From Stenotrophomonas maltophilia (GTDB lineage Bacteria; Pseudomonadota; Gammaproteobacteria; Xanthomonadales; Xanthomonadaceae): a stretch of 64,000 bases of DNA. A model generated the notes under the pieces. It had not been told where the DNA came from. It made no database searches and worked only from the letters and a program-made list of their open reading frames with translations. The position numbers and the translations under genes were made by a program. This document shows, piece by piece, positions 36,679 to 44,598 of the stretch. Numbering within the stretch: position 1 is the first letter of the stretch; each line of letters starts with the position of its first letter. Location: NCBI GenBank assembly GCA_002363385.1, contig DEVL01000002.1, positions 288,223 to 352,222 of the forward strand, written 5' to 3'.

Positions 36679-37902
36679 TTAGGCGGTGGCCACGGGGTTG
36701 AGGAAATCGCGGGCTGCATGGCGGGGAGCCGTAGCCAGGATCCCGGCCATCGTTTCCAACGCCCCTTCGCGCTGGGATACGATGCTGGCCATCGCGGTGT
36801 GGATGGAATCCAGGGTTTCACAGAACACCGAGGCCTGGTCAAAGTGCGTGCCCGGCGCGTAGCGATTGAACAGGTCACCGGAGCGGCACGTACGATACCA
36901 GTCGCAGCTCGCGCACTTGGTGGGCGGCGTGTCGATGCTCTTGACCAGCGTTTGCCAGATGGGGCTGCCGAAGAACTGGGCCAGCGTGGTGTTGCGCACG
37001 GTGACGTCGGTGAGGCAGAACGCTTTGTCCAGGGCCATGATGTTGTCATCGGGCCCGAGGAATCCCTCGGCTGACACGGTAACGATGCCATGTCGGTTGG
37101 CGCGTTGGTAATCCAGGCCTTCAGCGTATTCTTCGGACATCAGCGCCAGCACGATCTCGGTGAGCAGATAGATGCGCACCGGATTGCTGCCACGGGTCTG
37201 CAGCCAGTAGTCGATGACTTCGTTGAAGTACCGGATCCATTTGTCCTGCGATTGCAGGTAGGTGCTGTTGTGGCCCTCGCGCGGCAACAGCAGGTTGAGG
37301 CTATGCACATCCAGCTCTTCGACGAAGTGGCGGATCACATCGCCGCCGTGCAGGTCCGGGTTGGCCACGCACAACACGCCGGTGGCCGGGATGCGGCGTT
37401 CCTTTGCGGCTTGCTGCAGCAGCTTCAGGCCGCGCACGCTGTTGTCATAGCTGCCGCGACCGCGCCGGTCCGGGCGCTGGCGATCATGCACGTCCTTGGG
37501 GCCGTCGATGCTCACGCCCACCATTACGTTGTGCTTGGCAAACAAGTCGATCCATTCGGCATCCACCAGCGTGCCATTGGTCTGCATGCCGATGTGCAGC
37601 TGGGTGCAGTCAGCCAGCTCTTCGCGGAAGATGGTGCACATGCGGTCGAAACGCTTTTTCGGCAACAGCGTCGGTTCGCCGCCGTGCAGGCCCAGGAAGA
37701 TGTTCTTGATGCCCATCTCCTGCGCGCCTTGGCGAAGGAAACGGGCCGTGTCGATCACGGTCTGCTCCGGAATCAATGCACGGCTGAGCTCGGAGATGTT
37801 GTTCTCCTGCTCGAAGTAATAGCAGTAGGGACAGGCCAGGTTGCAGCGCTCGGCCAGCTTGAGTACCACGTCGAGGCGGTTGCCCCTGAAGAGTTCGGTC
37901 AT
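36679..37902 (-). CDS. Radical SAM/SPASM peptide maturase
   Basis: The 407-aa protein has the radical SAM motif CNLACPYC (Cys20, Cys24, Cys27) after a beta strand, the GGEPTLL SAM-binding stretch, and a C-terminal SPASM-like Cys set (KCASCDWYRTC and a later VFCETL) for auxiliary clusters. These are the marks of maturases that modify ribosomal peptides. ATG 37902 is preferred over the longer frame (37944) because AGGAAG lies 7 bases before it. It directly follows the precursor gene behind a strong hairpin. The exact chemistry is unknown; a cyclophane, epimerisation or other carbon-centred change is possible. Confidence 0.92.
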   Translation of the reverse strand: MTELFRGNRLDVVLKLAERCNLACPYCYYFEQENNISELSRALIPEQTVIDTARFLRQGAQEMGIKNIFLGLHGGEPTLLPKKRFDRMCTIFREELADCTQLHIGMQTNGTLVDAEWIDLFAKHNVMVGVSIDGPKDVHDRQRPDRRGRGSYDNSVRGLKLLQQAAKERRIPATGVLCVANPDLHGGDVIRHFVEELDVHSLNLLLPREGHNSTYLQSQDKWIRYFNEVIDYWLQTRGSNPVRIYLLTEIVLALMSEEYAEGLDYQRANRHGIVTVSAEGFLGPDDNIMALDKAFCLTDVTVRNTTLAQFFGSPIWQTLVKSIDTPPTKCASCDWYRTCRSGDLFNRYAPGTHFDQASVFCETLDSIHTAMASIVSQREGALETMAGILATAPRHAARDFLNPVATA

Positions 37903-37976
37903 TGGCGCACTTCCTGTGACTGCGCAATGGAACAGGCCATCCACACTGGCCTGTCATGGGCGCGCTGCGGTTGAGA

Positions 37977-38003
37977 GGGTACCGGCGAAAAGCGCCGGTA
38001 CCC
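37977..38003. terminator. Perfect 11-bp hairpin between precursor and maturase
   Basis: On the plus strand, GGGTACCGGCG and its exact complement enclose AAAAG. The hairpin sits 18 bp after the precursor stop and 74 bp before the maturase start. On the transcribed minus strand the loop reads CTTTT. It is a typical leaky terminator that makes precursor mRNA abundant compared with the enzyme genes. Confidence 0.85.
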
Positions 38004-38021
38004 AAGCGTCAGGCCAGCCAA

Positions 38022-38234
38022 TCAGGACTCTGGCCGGATCTCCACTTCGCCACCACCAGCAGAGGCGTGGCCGGACTTGTGTCCGGACGTGTGGCCCGAG
38101 CCATGTGCTGCGCTTACCAGGTCCAGGTGCGCATCAACCAGATCAGTCATGTCGCTGGCACCAACCAAGGGAGTTGCAGAGCCTTCGATCCTCGACTTCA
38201 GGCGATCGGCCAACCCTTTGAGCTTGCTATCCAT
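38022..38234 (-). CDS. HxSG-repeat RiPP precursor peptide
   Basis: The peptide is 70 aa and has a strong ribosome-binding site (GGAGG, 4 bases before ATG 38234). The leader-like N-terminus (GLADRLKSRIEGS) fits a C39 cleavage pattern, with Leu at -12, Ile at -4, Gly at -2 and Ser at -1 when cut after Ser19; VGA at 24-26 is a second candidate. The C-terminal core carries four consecutive H-x-S-G/A units (HGSG, HTSG, HKSG, HASA), then GGG and an acidic tail. It contains no Cys, Trp, Tyr or Phe; His is the only aromatic residue. It directly precedes the radical SAM gene. Confidence 0.85.
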   Translation of the reverse strand: MDSKLKGLADRLKSRIEGSATPLVGASDMTDLVDAHLDLVSAAHGSGHTSGHKSGHASAGGGEVEIRPES

Positions 38235-38291
38235 GAAACCTCCGTTGTCTTGACGTTGATTGGAACTTCTAATTCCCTCTGCTTCCTTTGT

Positions 38292-38314
38292 GGCCGGCAA
38301 CGAGCCCGCCGGCC
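38292..38314. terminator. Stem-loop upstream of the precursor gene
   Basis: GGCCGGC and GCCGGCC form a 7-bp stem with a 9-base loop, between the last permease gene and the precursor. It may separate the MacB-like transcript from the precursor transcript. There is no T-run, so the role is uncertain. Confidence 0.4.
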
Positions 38315-38395
38315 TCCTGCAAGGACAAGGCGAGATGCCTTCTCCGTGCGCGTTGTCGCCGCGAACCGTGTGCACGGAACGGACGGAATGGTTGA

Positions 38396-39625
38396 TCAGG
38401 CACTGCGCGTGGCCGTGGCCGGCTCCACGCGGCTCGCCTTCAGGGCGGGCTGAAGGATGGCCAACTGCCCAAGCGGAACCAGCACGGCCAGGCCAAGCAG
38501 CAGGTAGGCTGCGGGCAGGCGAGGCACCTCGTAGAACTGCATGAGCAACAGGTTCAGGGCCACCGCAAGCAGTGCGCCCAACAGTGATCCGCCCAGGGTC
38601 AGCAGGAGGTTCTCGGTCTGGAAATAGCGCAGGATCTGCACCCGCGTGGCGCCCAGTGCGCGGCGGATACCGATGGAGCGCGTGCGCTGCTGCACCCAGA
38701 AGCTGGCCAGGCCGACGATGCCGGCGACAGTGATGACAAGCAGCGACACGCAGATCAGCGCGAGCAGCCACGCCATCGCCTTGTCGTTGCGATAATAGCG
38801 GTCGCGCAGCGATTCAATGGACCCATTGTTGAGGCCGAAGATTCGTGGTGGACCGCTCTCGCGCAGTGCGGCGGTCGCCTGTTCCAGCACGCTGTCGCGC
38901 TGTCCGGGCTGCGTACGCACCAGGAAGTTGGCACCGGAGGTGTAGGGCACACTGACCGGGAAGATCATCGAGTACTCCATGCTGCTGGGATCATCGGTCT
39001 CGCTTGGCCGCGTAAGCCGCTCCACCACGCCCACGACCTGGGTGGGCTGGCTGCCCCAGCTGTAGAACTGCCTGCCGACCGCGTTGCCCTGCGGGAACAG
39101 ACGGTCTGCCGTCGCCTGGGTGATGATGGCGGTGGGGATGTTGATCTCGCCCGGCGCGGCACCTGGTTGCCAGTCGATGTAGTCCTGCGCACTGAAATCA
39201 CGCCCGGCGACAAGACTCAGTCCCAGCGTGGGCAGCGCCTCCGGACTGGCCAGGTACACCGATGCATCCAGCGTAGGGGCGTCCTGGTCCTGCCGCAGGT
39301 TGACGCCACTGTTGGACGAGGAATCGCCGTAAGGTATCTGGCTGACCACCGTTGCAGACTGCACGCCGGGGATGGCGCGCAGCGCGGCCAGATCGGTACG
39401 TGTCTGTGCGAGCGCGTCCTGATCGCCGCGCTTGGCGGCACTGAGCTGCAGGCGCAGGAGGCTGTCTTCGGCCAATCCGGACGGTCGCTGGACGCGTTCG
39501 ATGCGCTCGGCGATGAGGAAGCCGGCGTTGCAGATCACCGCGCAGGTGAATGCGATCTCGAGCACGACCAGGCTGGCGATGATTTTGTGGCGCCGCAGCG
39601 CGGCGAGAACCAGAGAGATATCCAT
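38396..39625 (-). CDS. FtsX/MacB-type ABC permease (second subunit)
   Basis: The 409-aa permease has the MacB-PCD layout: an N-terminal helix (KIIASLVVLEIAFTCAVICNA), a periplasmic domain of about 230 residues, and three C-terminal helices with the FtsX segment RSIGIRRALGATR. ATG 39625 begins just after the stop of the other permease (8 bp); the frame is open further upstream but that part overlaps the neighbour. It should form a heteromeric transporter with the permease and ATPase upstream. No membrane-fusion partner is encoded with it. Located directly before the precursor gene, it may give immunity or export. Confidence 0.9.
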   Translation of the reverse strand: MDISLVLAALRRHKIIASLVVLEIAFTCAVICNAGFLIAERIERVQRPSGLAEDSLLRLQLSAAKRGDQDALAQTRTDLAALRAIPGVQSATVVSQIPYGDSSSNSGVNLRQDQDAPTLDASVYLASPEALPTLGLSLVAGRDFSAQDYIDWQPGAAPGEINIPTAIITQATADRLFPQGNAVGRQFYSWGSQPTQVVGVVERLTRPSETDDPSSMEYSMIFPVSVPYTSGANFLVRTQPGQRDSVLEQATAALRESGPPRIFGLNNGSIESLRDRYYRNDKAMAWLLALICVSLLVITVAGIVGLASFWVQQRTRSIGIRRALGATRVQILRYFQTENLLLTLGGSLLGALLAVALNLLLMQFYEVPRLPAAYLLLGLAVLVPLGQLAILQPALKASRVEPATATRSA

Positions 39626-39633
39626 GAGCGGCC

Positions 39634-40971
39634 TTAGAGACTCTTCAGTTGGCTGGCGGGAGCCACCAGGCAGGCTCGCCAGGCAGGGAACGCCGCCGCC
39701 GCCAAGCTGGCAACCAGGGCAAGCAAGAATGTGCCGAACAGCGTGCCCGCCTCCATCCCGGCAAGCGCGGCGTAACCCACCGCCTGCTGGCGAACCAGCC
39801 ACAGGCCGCACCACGCCAGTAGCAGGCCGAAGGCGCCGCCCGCGATGCCGATCAGGCCGGCTTCGACCAGGCATTGCTGGAACACAGCGCTGCGCGGTGC
39901 GCCAAGCGCCCGCCGCAGGCCGATTTCCGGCGCGCGTCGCAGGAACTTGGCCAGCAGCAGGCCCGTCGTGTTGAGCAGGCAGATGAACAGGAATCCGAAC
40001 GCCAGCCAGGTCTGCAGGCGGACGTCACTGGGCACTACGCGCTTGTAATCCAGCCATTGTGGAATATTGTCCAGACGCACATTGACGGGGCGCTGGTAGC
40101 GGCCGTTCTGTCGCTGCTGGCTGGAATGGTTTTCCAGGTAAGCCCGGAAGTCCGCTGCGTCCTGTGCGCTGGCCAGCTCCACCCAGTACTGCACCCACGC
40201 ACACGAAGAATTCAGCCCAAGCTGACCTTCTTCCTTGTCCACCTCGCCCCAGCAATCGAGGTTTCCCGCAAAGCCCATACGCAGCGCCCGGGATGTGGAG
40301 AAGGGAAGGAACAACTGGTCCGCCTCGGCGAAGCCACCTTCACGGTTGAGGTCGTAGAAGGTCGGCTGCGGGTGCCACGGTGCAGCGACACCGATGACGC
40401 GGAACTGCTCGCCATTGATGCGGAGCAGTTTGCCCACGCTGTTGCCGCCGTTGAAAACGCGCTGGTTCAGATCGGCGCCAATGACCACCACGCGTGCACG
40501 CGCCTCGTCGTCGGCTGCCGACCAGGGTTGGCCGTGCTGCAGAGGCACGCCGAACATCGGGAAGAAGTCGGACGAGGTGTAGCGGATGCGCTGGCGGAAC
40601 GGCATGTCGTCGCCCTGGTCAAGCTCGATGACGCTAAAGCCGGCGTACATCATGGCCTGGCGGACGCCGCGCTTTTCTCGCAATAGCTGCTCTGCGTCGA
40701 GCCGGGTCAGCAGATCATGCGGCTCGCCGCCGGGGGCATAGCCAGACATGTCCTGTGCATCCAGTCGTGGATGGAAAACGCGCTCGCTGCGGTCCGGAAG
40801 TGGATCATTGGTGAGCACCATGAACACGGTGAGCGTGGTCATGGCCGCACCGATGCCCACGCCGATGGCAACCACCATCAGGCTGGTCAGCAGCAGGTTG
40901 CGTCGCAGGCTGGCAAGAGCCATGCGCAGGTAGTAGCCAAACAGAAGCGTGTGGGTCATGGGGGACCTCAT
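39634..40971 (-). CDS. FtsX/MacB-type ABC permease (first subunit)
   Basis: The 445-aa permease has one N-terminal helix (LLTSLMVVAIGVGIGAAM), a large periplasmic domain and three C-terminal helices, with the FtsX signature EIGLRRALGAPRSAVF. The start overlaps the ATPase stop as ATGA; ATG 40959, four codons later, has a GAGG site and may be used. Unlike the second permease its periplasmic domain is Trp- and Cys-containing and much diverged, so the transporter is a heterodimer. It acts in the inner membrane, probably extracting or expelling a hydrophobic or peptide substrate. Confidence 0.9.
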   Translation of the reverse strand: MRSPMTHTLLFGYYLRMALASLRRNLLLTSLMVVAIGVGIGAAMTTLTVFMVLTNDPLPDRSERVFHPRLDAQDMSGYAPGGEPHDLLTRLDAEQLLREKRGVRQAMMYAGFSVIELDQGDDMPFRQRIRYTSSDFFPMFGVPLQHGQPWSAADDEARARVVVIGADLNQRVFNGGNSVGKLLRINGEQFRVIGVAAPWHPQPTFYDLNREGGFAEADQLFLPFSTSRALRMGFAGNLDCWGEVDKEEGQLGLNSSCAWVQYWVELASAQDAADFRAYLENHSSQQRQNGRYQRPVNVRLDNIPQWLDYKRVVPSDVRLQTWLAFGFLFICLLNTTGLLLAKFLRRAPEIGLRRALGAPRSAVFQQCLVEAGLIGIAGGAFGLLLAWCGLWLVRQQAVGYAALAGMEAGTLFGTFLLALVASLAAAAFPAWRACLVAPASQLKSL

Positions 40972-41681
40972 GCCAGCGTCGACGCGTTGAGTGTCAGGGT
41001 ATCGCTGACTACGGCGTCGATCTCGGAAGCAATACCGTCCAGCATCCTTATCTGCCGATGCGCCCGGGCCGCCAATGCCGTGTCATGGGTGATCAGCACC
41101 ACGGTAGTGCCGGCCTGGTTGACCCCCTCCAGTATCGCCATGATCTCTTCTGCCATATGCGTATCCAGATTGCCGGTGGGCTCATCGGCAAGCAGCACGC
41201 GTGGCGAACCTGCGAGTGCGCGCGCGATGGCAACGCGCTGCTGCTGGCCACCGGATAGCTGCGTTGGAAAGTGCCGTGCGCGCGAAGCGAGACCGACACG
41301 CTCCAGCGCGGATTCAATCCGCGTGCGGCGCTCGGTTCCACGCATACCGCGATAACGCAACGGTATGTCGCAGTTGTCGAAAATGGTGAGATCAGGCACA
41401 AGGTTGAACCCTTGGAAGACGAAGCCGATCTTCTCGTTACGCAGGCGCGATCGCTCGAAATCGGACAACGTGTGGGACAGCGCGCCGTCGATCAGGTACT
41501 CGCCGGCGCTGGGCGCCTCCAGCAGGCCGAGTAGATTGAGCAGCGTCGACTTCCCGGAACCGGAAGGACCGGTGACGCTGACAAACTCACCCGGCTTCAC
41601 ATGAAGATCGAGGGAACGTAGCGCCGTCGTTTCCACACTTCCGGTCCGATAGATCTTGCTGACGTTGCGAAGAGCGAGCAT
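40968..41681 (-). CDS. MacB/LolD-type ABC transporter ATPase
   Basis: The 237-aa ATPase has Walker A GPSGSGKST, the Q-loop GFVFQGFNLVP, signature LSGGQQQR and Walker B RVLLADEPTGNLD. It belongs to the MacB/LolD/LptB-like export group (the 'NLD' after Walker B is typical). ATG 41681 is preferred to TTG 41690, because GGGGA lies 10 bases before the ATG. It overlaps the first permease gene by 4 bp and is the first gene of the whole minus-strand peptide cluster, so it probably powers self-protection or a second export route. Confidence 0.93.
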   Translation of the reverse strand: MLALRNVSKIYRTGSVETTALRSLDLHVKPGEFVSVTGPSGSGKSTLLNLLGLLEAPSAGEYLIDGALSHTLSDFERSRLRNEKIGFVFQGFNLVPDLTIFDNCDIPLRYRGMRGTERRTRIESALERVGLASRARHFPTQLSGGQQQRVAIARALAGSPRVLLADEPTGNLDTHMAEEIMAILEGVNQAGTTVVLITHDTALAARAHRQIRMLDGIASEIDAVVSDTLTLNASTLA

Positions 41682-42037
41682 ACGAGACAAATCCCCAACA
41701 ATTGGCGTTCACGACCTTAGAAACGGCAAGGGACAGCGACCCGGCGATCAATAAAATCGCGTAGGAAGCGCAAAAAAGTGGGGGAAGAGGCGGCGGCCTG
41801 CAGCGAGGCAAGCGGGTAATGCGTTCATCCTTGAACTCATCTACGTTTCCGATCCATCGGCTGCGAGTGCCTATGATTAATACAACATGAAGTCAGTATT
41901 TTGCAACGCTCATTCGAGATGTGTGTCACAAAGTTTGTAATGCGTGTGATTGCCGTGGGCAAGATGCCCTGTCCGTAAACCCTGGAGCGTTACACCACGC
42001 TGTTCCCGTCCACCGGAAAACCTGGTGACGTGGATGA
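41682..42037. other. Gene-free, AT-richer spacer at the cluster's promoter end
   Basis: No gene is supported here. Base composition drops compared with the flanks (for example the stretch at 41870-41940). It must hold the promoter of the MacB-like operon, but no convincing -35/-10 pair stood out. It also marks the ragged left end of the filamentous-phage remnant; no left copy of the dif/attachment sequence was found. Confidence 0.5.
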
Positions 42038-42616
42038 CGCGCGCGTTCGCTCCATGTAGAGGCACCGGACCGCGGCTTCGATTCCGTTTGCGTAACGGTG
42101 ATCATCTCCTTGTGGTTGGGCTGGCTCTACCTTTCCAAGCCGCGCGCCGCCAAAGACATGAAAGTGGAGCAGGGGGCCGGTGCTTCGCTGGCGGCAAGTG
42201 CCCTGGCGCCCTTGGGAGCGGCGCCTCCACTCGGGATCGATTTTCAGCCGTGGTCTGCACCTGTTTTTGATGACCGTACCGTCCAGTCACAGCCTGAGCT
42301 GTACTGCATGGCATCTGGAACCACCGACAAGGACACCACCTGCACCTGCCTGACAGAGCAGGGCACAAAGGCCAAAGTGAGGTTGCCAGTCTGCGTTGCA
42401 ATCGCTCGCGACGGCCCAGCCTACAACCCCTACAAACAGCCAGGACAAGCTGGCCCTGATAGCGGTCGTCAGATTTCGGGCGGATCGGCAACGCTGGATC
42501 GCAATGCACTGGTTACTTCTTCAGGTGCTTCTAGCCCGCATGTCTTGCTCAACGTCCAAAATCGCCCTATGGCCACGTTCCCCGAGTCCGTGCAGAATCG
42601 CTACGGCGGGAACTAG
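42038..42616 (+). pseudogene. Truncated filamentous-phage Zot/pI gene
   Basis: The remaining ORF (GTG 42098 to stop 42616) encodes about 172 aa that resemble only the C-terminal part of inovirus Zot-like assembly ATPases. It has a transmembrane helix (IISLWLGWLYLS) and a periplasmic Cys-rich segment with YCMASGTTDKDTTCTCLTEQ and an Asn-Pro-Tyr tail. The N-terminal Walker ATPase domain is missing, and a TGA at 42035 closes the frame upstream. Zot/pI proteins drive extrusion of filamentous phage. The gene is a decayed prophage piece and should be inactive. Confidence 0.7.
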
Positions 42617-42912
42617 CAAGGTTCGTTGATCTGCTTCCATCCGTTCTCGACCCGCTCGAACCTGCGTCCCTGCATGCATCGCTCATTCGCTCGCAATGGG
42701 GCTGGTCGTCGTTCCTGTTGAACTGGCGTGGGTCTGTTCACCACAACCGGTAACTTCTTCAGTTCGGCATCAAGCTGCTGCGTTACCTGCTGCATCTGGT
42801 ATCGCGTGTAAGCAGCTTCGATCAGGCTGTGGGCAGAAAGGGCCAAGAACACCCCTAAGCCCACCTGCCACCAAATCGTATGAATGGCGTCCGCTGTCCT
42901 GTGGTCAGTCAA
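42613..42912 (-). CDS. Small membrane protein of the phage remnant
   Basis: The protein is about 99 aa with one transmembrane helix (WWQVGLGVFLALSAHSLIEA) near the N-terminus, then a helical basic tail. TTG 42912 is preferred: it has AGGGG about 7 bases upstream and overlaps the HEPN-like gene by 8 bp, so the two would be translationally coupled; ATG 42942 gives a longer form. It also overlaps the Zot remnant by 4 bp on the opposite strand. It was not recognised. Opposite-strand small genes next to zot are common in xanthomonad inoviruses. Confidence 0.5.
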   Translation of the reverse strand: MTDHRTADAIHTIWWQVGLGVFLALSAHSLIEAAYTRYQMQQVTQQLDAELKKLPVVVNRPTPVQQERRPAPLRANERCMQGRRFERVENGWKQINEPC

Positions 42913-43576
42913 TTCGTTTCCCCTGTTTAATGGTCCGCGCATCCCAGCTTGCCGTGTGTCCGTTTTTATGCAAGGTATTCACCCACTTTGCGACGTGCTG
43001 AATTTTGTTCGTGTAGTCCACCAGCTCCCGAGCATCCGGGTCGTTATCTGGATCTGGCTCATGCGTCATCACATTCCGGCGCTTGATTACTTCTTCCAGC
43101 ATGTCTATTTCTTCCTGCGCGCTCATTCTTCCTTTGTCGCGATGCCTCTCGGCTGCGGGCCAGTCCGTGGGATAGTTCCGCTCTTTGGCAAACTTTTTCC
43201 AGAGTTCAAACTGAGCAATCATCCCGGATCGGCAGATAATTGCCTCGACGCGCCTCCTGGCATTCCCTAAGCCAGGCACATGCATTTTCTCTGTAGAAGA
43301 TAGTTCGCCATCCCTGATCAGATACATCGCCCTGATGAACTCGGTGCCAGTGAACAGGTGCACGGGAACGTTGTAGGAGAGCAGGCCTGTTGTGTCGTGG
43401 TGACTGAAGAATGGCCCATCCTCTACGCGAGGCATGGTCGCGCTAGACGCAACGCACCCTGCATCCACCAGCCCAGCGCCAGCAGAAGCTAAGTCGTGCG
43501 CCCGCATGCAGTCCATCAGCCAAGCTGATGAGGTCGCTAGATACGAATCGAGGGTCTTAGTGAAGCTGCGATCCAT
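42905..43576 (-). CDS. HEPN-like protein of the phage remnant
   Basis: The 223-aa soluble protein has a C-terminal helical region with RNVMTH (Arg167-Asn168 to His172), which fits the RNxxxH catalytic pattern of HEPN ribonuclease domains. A long helix (MSAQEEIDMLEEVIKR) precedes it. HEPN domains are common in toxin-antitoxin and abortive-infection systems. A strong site (GGGAG) lies about 7 bases before ATG 43576. The downstream membrane protein gene overlaps it. Whether this is a real HEPN RNase, and whether the membrane protein is its partner, is inference. Confidence 0.5.
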   Translation of the reverse strand: MDRSFTKTLDSYLATSSAWLMDCMRAHDLASAGAGLVDAGCVASSATMPRVEDGPFFSHHDTTGLLSYNVPVHLFTGTEFIRAMYLIRDGELSSTEKMHVPGLGNARRRVEAIICRSGMIAQFELWKKFAKERNYPTDWPAAERHRDKGRMSAQEEIDMLEEVIKRRNVMTHEPDPDNDPDARELVDYTNKIQHVAKWVNTLHKNGHTASWDARTIKQGKRID

Positions 43577-43644
43577 AAAGCATCTCCCGTGGTCACGCGG
43601 GGATTCTAGCTGGGGTGTAGGGCAGCGCCCTTACGGCAAACGCC

Positions 43645-44013
43645 TCACACGCGCTTGGGGCCTCGTGGCCCACGTGACATGTGGACCACATTGGACGGCT
43701 CGGCGTCGGTACCGGGATCACCCGTGCCCAACCGCCTTTCCCTTCGAATTCTGACGTACTCGCGCAGATAGATGACGCTGGAATCCGTTGTGACGCAGCG
43801 ATTGCCAGATGTTGCCGATCGCGTCGGCCGTGGCCGGGCTTCCTCCATCATCAGCCGCCATTCCCGGGCGATATTGCAGGTGAGCGACCACCATGTCATA
43901 TCGCTGGGCTCAAGGCTGTGGCCTTCAGGGGTGAACATGTGGCCTCCCTGAAAGCCGAAACCGGCCCAAGGGCCGGTCAGGTCGATACGGTCGTGCGGGT
44001 CCATCGTGGTCAT
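43645..44013 (-). CDS. DUF3653-like filamentous-phage protein
   Basis: The 122-aa protein resembles the DUF3653-type small proteins of xanthomonad filamentous phages, proposed regulators: WAGFGFQGGHMFTPEGHSLEPSDM matches that domain's 'W..F.F..G..l..PEG' pattern. The C-terminus is Arg-rich. ATG 44013 is preferred over the longer frame that starts at 44100. It lies next to the dif site, at the edge of the phage remnant, where such genes normally sit. It may be the only intact regulator left. Confidence 0.6.
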   Translation of the reverse strand: MTTMDPHDRIDLTGPWAGFGFQGGHMFTPEGHSLEPSDMTWWSLTCNIAREWRLMMEEARPRPTRSATSGNRCVTTDSSVIYLREYVRIRRERRLGTGDPGTDAEPSNVVHMSRGPRGPKRV

Positions 44014-44098
44014 GCTGCGATCTCGTCCTTGCTGGGTTCCCGGGAAGGGAGGCAAGACTTGATCCAGAGCCAGACCCACGCAAGACAGCCCATCAACC

Positions 44099-44126
44099 AT
44101 TTCGCATAATGTATATTATGTTATAC
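44099..44126. other. dif: XerCD dif site (terminus resolution / inovirus attachment)
   Basis: The 28-bp site has an 11-bp XerC arm ATTTCGCATAA, a 6-bp centre TGTATA and an 11-bp XerD arm TTATGTTATAC. The arms and centre closely match E. coli dif, especially CGCATAATGTATATTATGTTA. XerCD resolves chromosome dimers here, and filamentous phages that lack an integrase use the same site. Convergent KOPS octamers (GGGNAGGG to the left, CCCTNCCC to the right) support it as the chromosomal dif, so the replication terminus is probably here. Confidence 0.85.
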
Positions 44127-44598
44127 ATTGCCCGGCACTACGGAAGCCGGATCCGCCTCCAGCTGGCATCGCTCTTCCCTCTCCGTGGTTCCAACGCCTC
44201 TCCTTATTGCGATCAGTCAAATACTAATGGTGACGGCAAAGGCTGATCCACGTGGGAAGTTGGACAACCACTACACTCACCACGAGACGATGCGCGAGCT
44301 CTGCAGCGATATCCACATAATGAGTGGAAAAGCGCTTGATTCTGTCGTCGCCGTCGACGGGTAACTGAGATCTGCCTGCGGAGATGTAAGCCGAGCTGGC
44401 CCCCACGCCCCCTAGCCCCATAAGCCTCGCCGTAAAGCTCTCTGCCCTCAAGATTTCCGATCCGCCCCCAATAAAGCTCGCATACAAGTACGTGAGGCCA
44501 ACCAGGCGGGCTAGTCCAGCTTGCTCAAACTGGAACCAAGCCGCCCGCTCCCGAGGCAGAGGCCGATGCCAAGCAATCTTTAGCGATGAGTACGAACC
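44127..44598. other. Gene-free spacer right of dif
   Basis: About 470 bp with only short, unconvincing ORFs on either strand. The base composition is lower in GC than the flanks, as expected for accessory DNA. No repeat, RNA gene or phage gene was seen. Confidence 0.5.

Noticed and set aside
38046..38110. Tandem repeat as a DNA-level microsatellite or CRISPR-like array
   Set aside because: The repeat is seen in protein (HxSG) with varied codons; the DNA units are only about 12 bases and not spaced like CRISPR repeats.
41870..41940. Possible left dif copy bordering the phage remnant
   Set aside because: The AT-rich stretch does not match either XerCD arm well; only the 44099-44126 site is convincing.
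44128..44364. Plus-strand 78-aa ORF just right of dif
   Set aside because: No good start signal or recognisable content; likely chance.
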